From NCBI GenBank assembly GCA_050729795.1, contig JBOHME010000003.1, positions 34,120 through 98,119 of the forward strand: a stretch of 64,000 bases of DNA, given 5' to 3'. This document shows, in pieces, positions 1 to 7,768 of the stretch. Every line of letters starts with the position of its first letter. The first letter of the stretch is position 1. The notes below the pieces were generated by a model that saw only the letters and a program-made list of their open reading frames with translations, was not told the DNA's origin and searched no databases. Both the position numbers and the translations under genes were made by a program. This DNA comes from AP-15 sp050729795 (GTDB lineage Bacteria > Pseudomonadota > Alphaproteobacteria > ATCC43930 > CGMCC-115725).

Positions 1-693
1 GCCGCTGTGCTCGGCCAAGGCTTCGAGCGCCGCCTTGGCGCCCGACCAGACGGCACCCCGGCCGCCGATCACGACCGGCCGCTCGGCCTCGGCGATCATC
101 CCGGCGACCTCCTCGACCAGCGCCGGGTCGGGCATTGCCACCTGCCGGCGCGGCACCAGCCCGGTCGAGGGCGCGTAATCGGGCAGAAACGGAAACGCCT
201 CCTGCTGCAGGTCGAGCGGCACACTCAATACCACCGGGCGGCGCTCGGCGCGGGCGACGTAAAACGCTTCGCGGACATCGTCGAGCGCCCGGTCGATCGT
301 GCGGATCGGCACGAAATGGGCCCCGCTGGCGAGCGCCAGCGGCGCCTGATCGATCTCCTGCATGTACCAGGAGGCACCCACCGGGGCATCGCCGGCAAAC
401 ACGACGACGGGCGCATTGCCGCGCGCCGCCATGACGAGTGCCGTCATGATCTGGGTGTAGCCGGGGCCGCAGGTGACCGCGGCGACGCCGACATTGCCCG
501 AGGCGCGGGCATAGGCGTCGGCCATCGCCACCGCGCAATGCTCGTGCCGGGCATGGATCAGGCGCACGCCTTCGTTGTCGGCCATCGCCGCCGACCAGTA
601 CATGTTGGCATCGCCCATCAGCGTGAACAGCGTGTTGACCCCCTCGGCGGCAAACGCCCGCGCTAAGACATCGCAAACCTTGTTGTCGCTCAT
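1..693 (-). CDS. Thiamine pyrophosphate-dependent enzyme, N-terminal part (runs off the left edge)
   Basis: The visible 231 residues are the N-terminal TPP (Pyr) domain and the beginning of the central domain of an acetolactate synthase/benzoylformate decarboxylase-type enzyme. They start MSDNKVCDVLARAFAAEGVN. The segment RHEHCAVAMADAYAR carries the glutamate that activates the TPP aminopyrimidine ring in this family, and VTCGPGYTQIMTAL is the usual glycine turn after it. The start codon lies in an ATGA overlap (690-693) with the stop of the CoxG-like gene, so the two are probably co-translated. The catalytic C-terminal domain lies outside the window, so the substrate cannot be read. It is a paralogue of the TPP enzyme at 62773-64000 and not its other half, because both contain the same central region. 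Confidence 0.85.
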   Translation of the reverse strand, partial: MSDNKVCDVLARAFAAEGVNTLFTLMGDANMYWSAAMADNEGVRLIHARHEHCAVAMADAYARASGNVGVAAVTCGPGYTQIMTALVMAARGNAPVVVFAGDAPVGASWYMQEIDQAPLALASGAHFVPIRTIDRALDDVREAFYVARAERRPVVLSVPLDLQQEAFPFLPDYAPSTGLVPRRQVAMPDPALVEEVAGMIAEAERPVVIGGRGAVWSGAKAALEALAEHSG

Positions 694-1361
694 TGGGTAT
701 TTCCTTTGGGGTTTTTTCCTTTGGCGAAAAACATCTGTCGCAACCAGCCGAGCAACGCCCGCCACAACAGCGCACCACCGTGCAATTCCGCGGCAGCCGG
801 AACCGGCCGAACATCCGCGCCGGTGCCCTGAGCCTGCCGCAACGAGGACGCCGGATCGGCGGTGCCGGTAATGTCGGGGGCGGGCTCGGAAAGGGCGACC
901 AGCGCCGCCCGCTCGGCGGCGAGGCGGGCGAGATTGCCGGCAAACTCGGCCAAGAGCGCCCGGGCGAGATGGACCCCGCCGGCATTGGCGAAAGTTTCAA
1001 GCGGGCCCGTGACCGTGAAATTGCCGTTGCAAGCAAGCGTCGTCGCCGCGGTCCCGCTCGTTTCGTTCGCCGTTACCACCCCCGACGCCACGGCCCGCGA
1101 GGCGCCGCGCCCATCGATGCCGCGACCTTCGATTTTGCAGCACCGGGCGTCATCGTCATAAGCGAGCTTTGCTTCGCCGCGAAAGATCGCGACGGTCGGC
1201 CCGAACTTGACCCTGACCGTGCCCTGATAGGCGCCGTCCTCGCCGGCAGCGGTGAGCGTCGCGCCCGGAATGCACGACGCGACCAGCGCCGGGTCGCGCA
1301 GCAATGGCCACACGGTCGCGGGCGGCGCTGCGATCGTGACCACTTCCTTCAGCGAGATCAT
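690..1361 (-). CDS. CoxG-like SRPBCC-domain protein
   Basis: This 223-residue protein starts MISLKEVVTIAAPPATVWPL and continues to an IPGATL segment, the standard opening of CoxG (carbon monoxide dehydrogenase subunit G) proteins. Residues 1-145 form the START/SRPBCC lipid-binding fold. A low-complexity linker follows (about 150-195). The C-terminus is hydrophobic and aromatic (ALLWRALLGWLRQMFF) and could anchor the protein to the membrane, as reported for CoxG. No coxMSL genes are visible, so a role in CO oxidation is not supported here. The gene overlaps the downstream TPP enzyme by ATGA, which suggests a joint function. The linker is encoded partly by a stretch like a common dispersed repeat (near 826-846). 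Confidence 0.75.
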   Translation of the reverse strand: MISLKEVVTIAAPPATVWPLLRDPALVASCIPGATLTAAGEDGAYQGTVRVKFGPTVAIFRGEAKLAYDDDARCCKIEGRGIDGRGASRAVASGVVTANETSGTAATTLACNGNFTVTGPLETFANAGGVHLARALLAEFAGNLARLAAERAALVALSEPAPDITGTADPASSLRQAQGTGADVRPVPAAAELHGGALLWRALLGWLRQMFFAKGKNPKGNTQ

Positions 1362-1483
1362 GCCGGCAGGCTAATCGAGATCGGCGGGGCTTGTCGATCG
1401 TCGCGCTCGGGGGGGATCTGGTGCTTGACCGAGATTGCGCCGTGTAACACACTCGCCCCCACACTCATGGAGCATTATCCCCA

Positions 1484-2068
1484 ATGATCTTCTATCCAGA
1501 AGAAAGGATCGCCATATTCATCGATGGCGCGAACCTATACTCGGCAGCTAGAGGCCTCGCCTTCGATATCGATTACAAGCGTCTCCTCGATCTGTTCAGC
1601 ACCAAGGGGCGGCTGATCCGCGCATTCTATTATACCGCGCTGATAGAAGACCAGGAATATTCACCAATACGGCCGCTCGTCGATTGGCTCGACTATAACG
1701 GCTACGCGATGGTCACCAAGCCGACCCGGGAGTTCACCGACGCGATGGGCCGGCGGCGGATCAAGGGCAACATGGATATCGAGCTGGCGATCGACATGCT
1801 CGAAATGGCGCAATATATCGATCACGCGATCCTGTTTTCCGGCGACGGCGATTTCCGCCGCCTGGTCGAGGCGGTGCAGCGCCGCGGGGTGCGCGTGTCG
1901 GTGGTCTCGACCATCCGCTCCTCGCCGCCGATGGTGTCGGACGATCTGCGCCGCCAAGCCGACAATTTCATCGAGCTGCAGGAGCTCGCGCCAAACATCA
2001 TGCGCAATCATCCGGCCCGCGACGACATACAGCGGGGACGGCCGGGCGAGCCCGTGGACGAGGCGTGA
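1484..2068 (+). CDS. NYN domain protein (LabA/DUF88 family)
   Basis: The gene encodes 194 residues of a PIN-like NYN domain. Acidic metal-site motifs are present: IAIFIDGANLY near the N-terminus, GNMDIELAIDMLEMA in the middle, and ILFSGDGDFRRLVEAVQRRG. These match the NYN/LabA family of presumed RNA nucleases. In many alphaproteobacteria this gene lies next to a uracil-DNA glycosylase, smpB and dapA, as it nearly does here. It overlaps the following glycosylase gene by GTGA, so the two are probably translated together. The family is clear, but the RNA substrate is unknown. Confidence 0.85.
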   Translation: MIFYPEERIAIFIDGANLYSAARGLAFDIDYKRLLDLFSTKGRLIRAFYYTALIEDQEYSPIRPLVDWLDYNGYAMVTKPTREFTDAMGRRRIKGNMDIELAIDMLEMAQYIDHAILFSGDGDFRRLVEAVQRRGVRVSVVSTIRSSPPMVSDDLRRQADNFIELQELAPNIMRNHPARDDIQRGRPGEPVDEA

Positions 2069-2724
2069 GGTCTCCATCGGCACCGGACGATCTTATCCTG
2101 CCGGCTCGCGACTGCCCGCTCTGCCCGCGGCTCGCGGCCTTCCGCACGGCGCAGCAAAGCGCACACCCGGATTGGTTCAACGCGCCGGTGCCGCCATTTG
2201 GCGACCACCGTGCCGAATTGCTGATCGTCGGCCTGGCGCCGGGGCTGCGCGGCGCCAACCGGACCGGCCGACCGTTCACCGGCGACCATGCCGGCGGGCT
2301 CCTTTATGCGACGTTGAAGAAGTTCGCCCTCGCCGACGGCGATTACGATGCGCGCGCCGATGACGGTCTCACCCTGGTCCGGGCGCGCATCACCAATGCG
2401 GTGCGCTGCGTGCCGCCACAAAACCGGCCGGGGTCGGGCGAGATCGCCGCTTGCCGCGGGTTTCTCTCGGCCGAGATCGCAGCGCTGCCCGACCTGCGGG
2501 CGATGCTGGCCCTCGGCTCGATCGCCCACAACGCGGTGCTGGCGGCACAAGGCCTGCGCCGCGGGCGATATCCGTTTGGCCACGGTGCGCTCCATCTCCT
2601 GCCCGACGGCAAGCTTTTGGCCGACAGCTATCATTGCTCGCGGCTCAACACCAACACAGGCCGGCTGACCGCGGCGATGTTTGAGGCGGTGTTCGCAGCA
2701 TTGCTCGACCGTCTCGCTCACTGA
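2065..2724 (+). CDS. Uracil-DNA glycosylase, family 5 (UDGb type)
   Basis: This 219-residue protein removes uracil, and in this family other deaminated bases, from DNA. The signature GLAPGLRGANRTGRPFTGD fits family 5, in which the usual catalytic Asp of motif A is replaced by a small residue. Cysteines in CPLCPRL near the N-terminus, and later in RCVPPQN and CRGFL, are placed like the ligands of the 4Fe-4S cluster of families 4 and 5. The C-terminal DSYHCSRLNTNTGRL supplies the motif with the conserved His. It starts with GTG inside the stop of the NYN gene (GTGA overlap). The pair stands about 4.5 kb from smpB, with other genes in between and in the opposite orientation. Confidence 0.9.
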   Translation: MRSPSAPDDLILPARDCPLCPRLAAFRTAQQSAHPDWFNAPVPPFGDHRAELLIVGLAPGLRGANRTGRPFTGDHAGGLLYATLKKFALADGDYDARADDGLTLVRARITNAVRCVPPQNRPGSGEIAACRGFLSAEIAALPDLRAMLALGSIAHNAVLAAQGLRRGRYPFGHGALHLLPDGKLLADSYHCSRLNTNTGRLTAAMFEAVFAALLDRLAH

Positions 2725-2770
2725 GCTTGACCGGCGGGAGCCGCCGACGCGCGCAACCGGCGCAGCGACC

Positions 2771-2825
2771 CGCTCCCAGCGATGCGCTCCCAGCGATGCG
2801 CTCCCAGCGATGCGCTCCGTGCATG
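2771..2825. repeat. 14-bp tandem repeat, three exact units plus a decayed fourth
   Basis: The unit cgctcccagcgatg is repeated exactly at 2771-2784, 2785-2798 and 2799-2812, followed by a degenerate copy. It lies in the intergenic DNA ahead of the iron-uptake operon, just upstream of the first Fur-box-like palindrome. It is one of several short tandem duplications in this window with different unit sequences. Confidence 0.9.
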
Positions 2826-2850
2826 CCTCAGCGGCAAACATGCCGGCATT

Positions 2851-2867
2851 TTGCGATTGATTCGCAA
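2851..2867. promoter_or_regulatory. Candidate Fur box 1
   Basis: TTGCGATTGATTCGCAA is an inverted repeat with 6-bp perfect arms (8 bp with one mismatch) around a central G. It resembles alphaproteobacterial Fur/Mur sites of the type TGCGAAT-N-ATTCGCA. It lies 59 bases upstream of the cupredoxin start, and a second, related palindrome follows at 2885-2899. Assignment to Fur is inference, supported by the iron permease downstream and by a fur gene at 58305-58730. Confidence 0.6.
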
Positions 2868-2884
2868 GGCTAGCCCGGCGATGG

Positions 2885-2899
2885 TGCGAAGGGTTCGCA
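2885..2899. promoter_or_regulatory. Candidate Fur box 2
   Basis: TGCGAAGGGTTCGCA is a perfect 6-3-6 inverted repeat with the same arm sequence (TGCGAA) as the core of the palindrome at 2851-2867. The two centres are 33 bp apart, about three helical turns, which suits cooperative binding of two dimers on one DNA face. The site ends 26 bases before the chosen start codon, where bound repressor would block transcription. Confidence 0.6.
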
Positions 2900-2925
2900 T
2901 TTGCATGTCGTCGGAGGGGTTGTCG

Positions 2926-3249
2926 ATGCGCCGAATCGCCTGGGTCGCGGCATTTCTGGTCTTTATCGCGGGGCCTGCTCTCGCCGATCCACCGAGCTTC
3001 ACCATCACTCTCAAAAGCGGCCAGTTTGTGCCGGGACAGCTGCAAATCCCGGCCAAGACCAAAGTCAAGCTCGTCGTGCACAACGAAAACTCGACACCCT
3101 CCGAATTCGAAAGCCACCAATTTCATCGCGAAAAAGTCGTGCCGGCCGGCCAGCAAGTCGTCGTCTTTGTGGGACCGCTCGATCCGGGCACGTATGAGTT
3201 CTTTGATGATTTTCATCCGCAGACCCGCGGCCATCTGATCGTCAAGTAG
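2926..3249 (+). CDS. Periplasmic cupredoxin-like protein partnered with FTR1
   Basis: This 107-residue protein has a signal peptide (MRRIAWVAAFLVFIAGPALA, cleavage before DPP) and one cupredoxin-fold domain. It resembles the cupredoxin domain of EfeO and the P19/FtrB-type partners of FTR1 permeases. The segment SEFESHQFHREKVV holds His and Glu residues suited to metal binding, and ends in the typical YEFFDDFHPQTRGHLIV. It probably binds or oxidises iron in the periplasm for the permease 11 bases downstream. The start at 2926 was chosen because GGAGG lies 8 bases before it and the signal peptide begins there; earlier in-frame starts would run into the palindromes. Confidence 0.8.
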   Translation: MRRIAWVAAFLVFIAGPALADPPSFTITLKSGQFVPGQLQIPAKTKVKLVVHNENSTPSEFESHQFHREKVVPAGQQVVVFVGPLDPGTYEFFDDFHPQTRGHLIVK

Positions 3250-3260
3250 CGGGTGCGGAT

Positions 3261-4106
3261 ATGTTCGCGACGGCAATCATCGTCTTTCGCGAAGTCCTCG
3301 AAGCGGCGCTCGTCGTCGGCATCGTGCTGGCTGCGGCCCGCGGCGTGTCCGGACGGGGTCTCTGGGTGACCGCCGGAATCGCCGGAGGGGTTCTCGGTGC
3401 CGGGCTCGTCGCGGGCTGCGCCGGAGCGATCGCCGCGGCGGTCAACGGCGTCGGCCAGGAATTGTTCAACGCGGCAATCCTGTTCACCGCGGTCACGATG
3501 CTGGGCTGGCACAATGTGTGGATGAACCGGCACGGGCGGGAATTGGCTTCTGCCGCGAGCGCGCTCGGCCAGGCGGTGGTAGGCGGCAGCCGGCCGCTCT
3601 ACGCGCTGGCGCTCGTCGTCGGCATCGCGGTGCTGCGCGAAGGCTCGGAGATCGTGCTGTTTTTGTATGGCATCGCGATCGCCTCGGGTGCCAGCGGGCT
3701 CGCCATGCTGGCGGGCGGGATTGTCGGGCTGATCGCCGGTGTCGCGGTCGGTGCGGTGATCTATCTGGGCCTGCTGGCGGTGCCGCTGCGCCGGCTGTTC
3801 ACGGTGACGAGTTGGCTGATCCTGCTCTTGGCGGCCGGCATGGCCTCACAGGGCGCGGCCTTTCTGATGCAGGCGAATCTGTTGCCGGCGCTCGGCAACG
3901 ATGTGTGGAACACCTCCTGGCTATTGACCGAAAACAGCATGCTCGGGCTGCTGCTGCACGTGCTGATCGGCTATTCGGCGGAGCCTGCCGGCATCCAGGT
4001 GGTGTTTTATCTCGCCACCATCCTGGTGATCGGCATCTTGATGCGATTGCTCGGACGCGCGCCGGCCGCCAAATCCGGTCGATCGGCGGCCCCGGCCTCG
4101 ATCTGA
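3261..4106 (+). CDS. FTR1-family high-affinity iron permease
   Basis: This 281-residue inner-membrane protein has about seven transmembrane helices. Two REXXE iron-binding motifs, the family hallmark, are present: REVLE at residues 10-14 and REGSE at 126-130. It should import ferric iron delivered by the cupredoxin encoded directly upstream, with which it forms a two-gene operon. No EfeB-type peroxidase or ferredoxin partner follows, so this is a reduced form of the Efe/FTR systems. The C-terminal 20 residues are hydrophilic and variable. Two Fur-box-like palindromes lie ahead of the operon, so expression under iron limitation is likely. Confidence 0.9.
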   Translation: MFATAIIVFREVLEAALVVGIVLAAARGVSGRGLWVTAGIAGGVLGAGLVAGCAGAIAAAVNGVGQELFNAAILFTAVTMLGWHNVWMNRHGRELASAASALGQAVVGGSRPLYALALVVGIAVLREGSEIVLFLYGIAIASGASGLAMLAGGIVGLIAGVAVGAVIYLGLLAVPLRRLFTVTSWLILLLAAGMASQGAAFLMQANLLPALGNDVWNTSWLLTENSMLGLLLHVLIGYSAEPAGIQVVFYLATILVIGILMRLLGRAPAAKSGRSAAPASI

Positions 4107-4197
4107 CCCCGTCGGTTTCGCGGGAGCCGCGCTGCGCCGGCTGACACTGATCGACTTGGCGTCAGGCGGGGCGTTCGCTGCCACGACCAGAGGCTGC

Positions 4198-5271
4198 TCA
4201 CACATCCGGCAGGGTGAAGACGGCACAGGGTGCGGCGATGCCGCGCAGCATGTGCTCGCCGAGCGGCACCAGCGGTATGGTGATCGCGGCCGCGACCGCG
4301 CCCGAGATCAGCACCGACCGGCCCAGCGGCCGGCACAGCCCTTCCAGCCGGCTGACCAGATTGACCGCAGGACCGATCGCGGTGAAGTCCAGCCGGTCGG
4401 CGGCACCAATATTGCCCCACAGCATCTTCCCGAGATGCAGCGCCGCCCCGAAGGGTAAGGGCGGCAGGCCCTGCGCGCGCCGTACCGCATCGAGATGGGC
4501 CATGCCGGCGCGGGCCGCGGCCACTGCGCGCAGCGCCGCCGTGCAAGCCTCGGCCGGAGTAGCGGTGACCGGAAAAATCGCCAGCACACCGTCGCCAATG
4601 AATTTCAACACCTCGCCGTCGAAGGCGTGCACTGCACCGGCGACGCGGTCGAACCAGGCGTCGAGGGCGGCGATCATTGCCGCGGGCTCGGTCGCCTCGG
4701 AGAGGGCGGTAAAGTCGCGCAGGTCAGCCGAGAGCAGGGCCGCGCGGATCGTCTCCCCGGTGCCGCGCCGCAGCGCACCGGCCTGCACCCGGGCGGCGCT
4801 GCGGCGGCCGAGATAGGCTTCGAGCAGGGCTGCGAGCGCGGCCCGCGCGGCGAGTGCCGCCAACGGTGCGCAAGCAAAGCGCGCGACCTCGCGCAACAGG
4901 TGGGCCTCGGCGGTGCCGAACGACCGGGTCCCGGCCCAGCCCAGCACGACATTGTCCGCGTCCGGACTGTCCGGTCTTGGGCGGGCCGTGTCCTGCTGCA
5001 CCGGGCCGAGCGCGGCCAGCCATCGATACCCGGGTCGGTCGGACGGATCCCCGGCGAAGCTCAGCGCCTCGATCACCGCCCGGGTTTGCGCCCGCCACAG
5101 CCAGGTCCGGCGGGCGATGATCGGATGCGGCACCGCGAGGCTGAGCGCACCGCCGGCGAGCGGCAGGCCATCGGCCAGCAGCCGCCCGCCGAGTTCAGCG
5201 AGGAACCGGTCGGGACCTGACACGCGGCCGGCTTCGTCCACAAGCCACGCGAAGAGCGCCGGCAAATCCAT
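4198..5271 (-). CDS. Class III adenylate/guanylate cyclase domain protein
   Basis: The protein is 357 residues long. Residues 1-165 form an N-terminal region without a clear motif, possibly a sensory domain. The rest is a class III nucleotide cyclase domain. Catalytic landmarks are visible: ALLSADLRDFTALSE (first metal-binding Asp), EVLKFIGDGVLAIFP (substrate Lys and second Asp), and DRLDFTAIGPAVNLVSRLEG, in which DFTAIG and the VN..SRLE part carry the base- and transition-state-binding positions. No transmembrane segment is evident, so it is probably cytoplasmic. cAMP is the more likely product, but this is inference. It is transcribed towards the FTR1 gene and is not obviously linked to its neighbours. 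Confidence 0.85.
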   Translation of the reverse strand: MDLPALFAWLVDEAGRVSGPDRFLAELGGRLLADGLPLAGGALSLAVPHPIIARRTWLWRAQTRAVIEALSFAGDPSDRPGYRWLAALGPVQQDTARPRPDSPDADNVVLGWAGTRSFGTAEAHLLREVARFACAPLAALAARAALAALLEAYLGRRSAARVQAGALRRGTGETIRAALLSADLRDFTALSEATEPAAMIAALDAWFDRVAGAVHAFDGEVLKFIGDGVLAIFPVTATPAEACTAALRAVAAARAGMAHLDAVRRAQGLPPLPFGAALHLGKMLWGNIGAADRLDFTAIGPAVNLVSRLEGLCRPLGRSVLISGAVAAAITIPLVPLGEHMLRGIAAPCAVFTLPDV

Positions 5272-5430
5272 GGCTACGATAATGCCGCCACGGCCGCTCT
5301 CCTGTCACCCGGGCCGCGGCGATGACGCCGCCCGCCCCGCCGGTCTATCCTGCGGGCTCAGACCGCGGACCCCGGCGCCAGTCCGACCGCCGCCGCAAGG
5401 GGCGGATTATCGCAATCATGGGAGAGACCG

Positions 5431-5889
5431 ATGCAACAGGCTCTTGTCGTCCGCCGCGAGACGCACATCCCGGCCCCGCCCGCCGCCGTTTTCGCCTTGC
5501 TGACCGACCCGGAGAAGATCCTCGGCTGGATGGGAACCGAGGCGCAGGTCGAGCCGCATCCGGGCGGGCTCTATCTGGTCAATGTCACCGGCGCGCGCTG
5601 CGCCCGCGGCTCGTTTCGCGAGGTGGTTCCGGTGCACCGCCTCGCCTACAGCTTTGGCTGGGAGGGCAGCGAGGCCGTGCCGCCGGGCTCGAGCCTGGTC
5701 GAGATCGACCTGGTCGAAGAGCCTCCGGACGGAACCTTGCTGCGCCTGACCCATACCGGCCTGCCCAGCATCGAGCAGTGCAACGGCCATGCCGAGGGCT
5801 GGGGCCATTATCTCGGCCGGCTGGCCGAATTTGCCGCCGGGCGCGACCCGGGCCCCGACCCCTGGCACGGCCGCACCGTCGTGGCGTGA
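5431..5889 (+). CDS. SRPBCC/AHSA1-type protein
   Basis: This 152-residue single-domain protein resembles the activator of Hsp90 ATPase homologue 1-like (AHSA1) branch of the SRPBCC superfamily. Typical features are the opening RRETHIPAPPAAVFALLTDP, the central GWMGTEAQVEPHPGG, and the late GHAEGWGHYLGRL, a motif common to this branch. These proteins have a deep hydrophobic ligand pocket, and many are of unknown function or sit next to ArsR regulators. No such regulator is adjacent. It is a lone gene on the plus strand between two minus-strand genes. Confidence 0.85.
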   Translation: MQQALVVRRETHIPAPPAAVFALLTDPEKILGWMGTEAQVEPHPGGLYLVNVTGARCARGSFREVVPVHRLAYSFGWEGSEAVPPGSSLVEIDLVEEPPDGTLLRLTHTGLPSIEQCNGHAEGWGHYLGRLAEFAAGRDPGPDPWHGRTVVA

Positions 5890-6028
5890 TCGCTTTCAGC
5901 TTTCGATGGCGCCGCAGGTGCGCCGCCCCCGGGTTGTGGCGAACAGGCACGCAGGGAAGAGCGCAGAGTGGTCGTCGTGAAGGCGGGCGGTGCGATGACC
6001 AGCCAGGCGCGATTTCCGCCAGACAGCT

Positions 6029-7222
6029 CTAGCCGGGCGCGGCCCCCTGGATGTTGACGAGAAGCCCGTAGAGCGATTGCGAGGCGGCCATGAACAGGTA
6101 GTTGCGCTTCGGCCCGCCAAAGGCGAGGTTGGCGCAGATTTCCGGCAGGCGGATGCGGCCGATCAGCTTGCCTTCCTTGTTCCACACGGTCACCCCGCAA
6201 TAACCCAAGGGCGCGTTCGAGCCGACCCACAGATTGCCGGCGCGGTCGGCGCGCATGCCGTCAGGGCCGCAATGCACGCCGTCCACCATGCAGTCGGCGA
6301 AGCGGCGCATATTGGCGAGCTTTTGGCCCTTGACATCAAAAGCGTAGATGACTCCTTTGCCGCCGGTCGTCTGGCCCGGCCCCGGCCCGGTGCTGATCAG
6401 ATAAAGCGTCTTGTAGTCGGGCGAGAAGCAGATGCCGTTCGGGTCGGGAACCTGGTCGGCGCCGACCACCACGTCGAGTTTTCCGCTCGGGTCCCAGCGG
6501 TAGGTGTTGGTCGGCAATTCGCCTTTGAGCCCGCCGATCAGCCCGACACCGTGATCGCCGAGATTGGGGTTGTAGACCCCGTCCGGGTTCGCCCGACCGC
6601 CAGCTACATCGGGGTGGCCCTCGGTCAGCTGCGCGCCATAGGGCGGGTCGGTGAACCAGATGCTGCCATCCGGGTGCGGTATCAAATCATTCGGCGAATT
6701 CAGCGGCTTGCCCTGATAGGAATCGGCAATGACAGTCATCGAGCCGTCGGGCTCCCAGCGCACGACCCGGCGGAAGAAATCCTGGGTCGACAGCTGGCGG
6801 CCCTGGAAATCGAACGAGTTCCCGTTGCTGTTGAAGGATGGCCGGCGATAGACGCTGACGCGGCGGGTTTCCCAGGTGTAGCGGTGCTGCGTGTCGCCCT
6901 TGACGTCGCTGAAGACGAGATAGTTGCCCTCGCCGGACCAGGCCGGACCTTCGGCCCAGGCGGCCCCGGTCCAAAGGCGATGCAGCCCGGCGAGCCCAAC
7001 GACGTACTGGTGGAAGGACGGATCGACGATCACGATGTCGGGATCGGGATAGATGTCGGGCGGGGCGAGCCGGCCCCATTGCCGCGGCGGCTGGCTGATC
7101 ACGGTCGGTGGATGGCCGAGTTCGGCCTTTGTCTGGCCATGCGCCAATGTGGGGACCAGTGCGGCTGCGCCGGCGAGCAGGCCGCGCCGGGTCAGCCGGC
7201 CGCCATCGAACGATCCCATCAT
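6029..7222 (-). CDS. SMP-30/gluconolactonase-like protein, Tat-exported
   Basis: The protein has a twin-arginine signal (RLTRRGLLAGAAALVPTLAHG) followed by a six-bladed propeller of the SMP-30/gluconolactonase/LRE family, 397 residues from the chosen start. Blade motifs include WAEGPAWSGEGNYLVFSDV, SPNDLIPHPDGSIWFTDPPYG, DPNGICFSPDYKTLYL and DGMRADRAGNLWVGS. These supply the Glu, Asn and Asp residues that bind the divalent metal. It probably hydrolyses a lactone in the periplasm; the substrate is unknown. The start at 7222 was chosen because GGAGG lies 7 bases upstream. A GTG at 7273 is in frame but would put 17 residues ahead of the signal. The next ATG codon (7219) is equally possible. Confidence 0.85.
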   Translation of the reverse strand: MMGSFDGGRLTRRGLLAGAAALVPTLAHGQTKAELGHPPTVISQPPRQWGRLAPPDIYPDPDIVIVDPSFHQYVVGLAGLHRLWTGAAWAEGPAWSGEGNYLVFSDVKGDTQHRYTWETRRVSVYRRPSFNSNGNSFDFQGRQLSTQDFFRRVVRWEPDGSMTVIADSYQGKPLNSPNDLIPHPDGSIWFTDPPYGAQLTEGHPDVAGGRANPDGVYNPNLGDHGVGLIGGLKGELPTNTYRWDPSGKLDVVVGADQVPDPNGICFSPDYKTLYLISTGPGPGQTTGGKGVIYAFDVKGQKLANMRRFADCMVDGVHCGPDGMRADRAGNLWVGSNAPLGYCGVTVWNKEGKLIGRIRLPEICANLAFGGPKRNYLFMAASQSLYGLLVNIQGAAPG

Positions 7223-7290
7223 CCCCGTTCCTCCCCCGAATGTTGGATCGATGCCGCCGCAAGAATGTGGCACCGCGATTTCCGCAAATC

Positions 7291-7755
7291 TCAGGCGTTG
7301 CGCTCGCGCAGAATGCGGGCGCGGCTCCTCTGCCAGTCGCGCGCCTTATCGGCTTCGCGCTTGTCGGCCTTGCGCTTGCCGCGGGCGAGGCCGAGCGCGA
7401 TCTTGGCCCGGCCCCGCTCGTTGAAATAAATCGACAACGGCACCACCGTCACCCCCTCGCGGCGGATCGCGCCCAGGAGCCGGTTCATTTCCTTGCGGTG
7501 CAGCAAGAGCTTTCGCGGCCGCCGCGGCTCATGATTGAAATGGGCCGACGCCGCATATTCCGGAATGTTCGCGTTGACCAGAAACAACTCGCCGCCGCTC
7601 TCGTCGGCATAGGCCTCGGTGATGCTCGCCTGCCCCTTGCGCAGCACCTTGACCTCGGTGCCGTGCAGCACAAGCCCGGCTTCGAGCGTGTCCTCGATCA
7701 GATAGTCGTGCCGCGCGCGCCGGTTCTGCGCAACGTAATGGTCGGTGGCCCGCAT
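7291..7755 (-). CDS. smpB: SsrA-binding protein SmpB
   Basis: SmpB binds tmRNA and delivers it to stalled ribosomes for trans-translation. The protein has 154 residues, the usual length. The oligonucleotide-binding core contains ARHDYLIEDTLEAGLVLHGTEVK, LVNANIPEY and RPRKLLLHRKEMNRL, all diagnostic. A basic C-terminal tail follows (GLARGKRKADKREADK), which enters the mRNA channel. It lies 13 bases downstream of dapA in the same direction, a conserved alphaproteobacterial pairing. Confidence 0.97.
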   Translation of the reverse strand: MRATDHYVAQNRRARHDYLIEDTLEAGLVLHGTEVKVLRKGQASITEAYADESGGELFLVNANIPEYAASAHFNHEPRRPRKLLLHRKEMNRLLGAIRREGVTVVPLSIYFNERGRAKIALGLARGKRKADKREADKARDWQRSRARILRERNA

Positions 7756-7768
7756 CGCGTGGCCGGGC

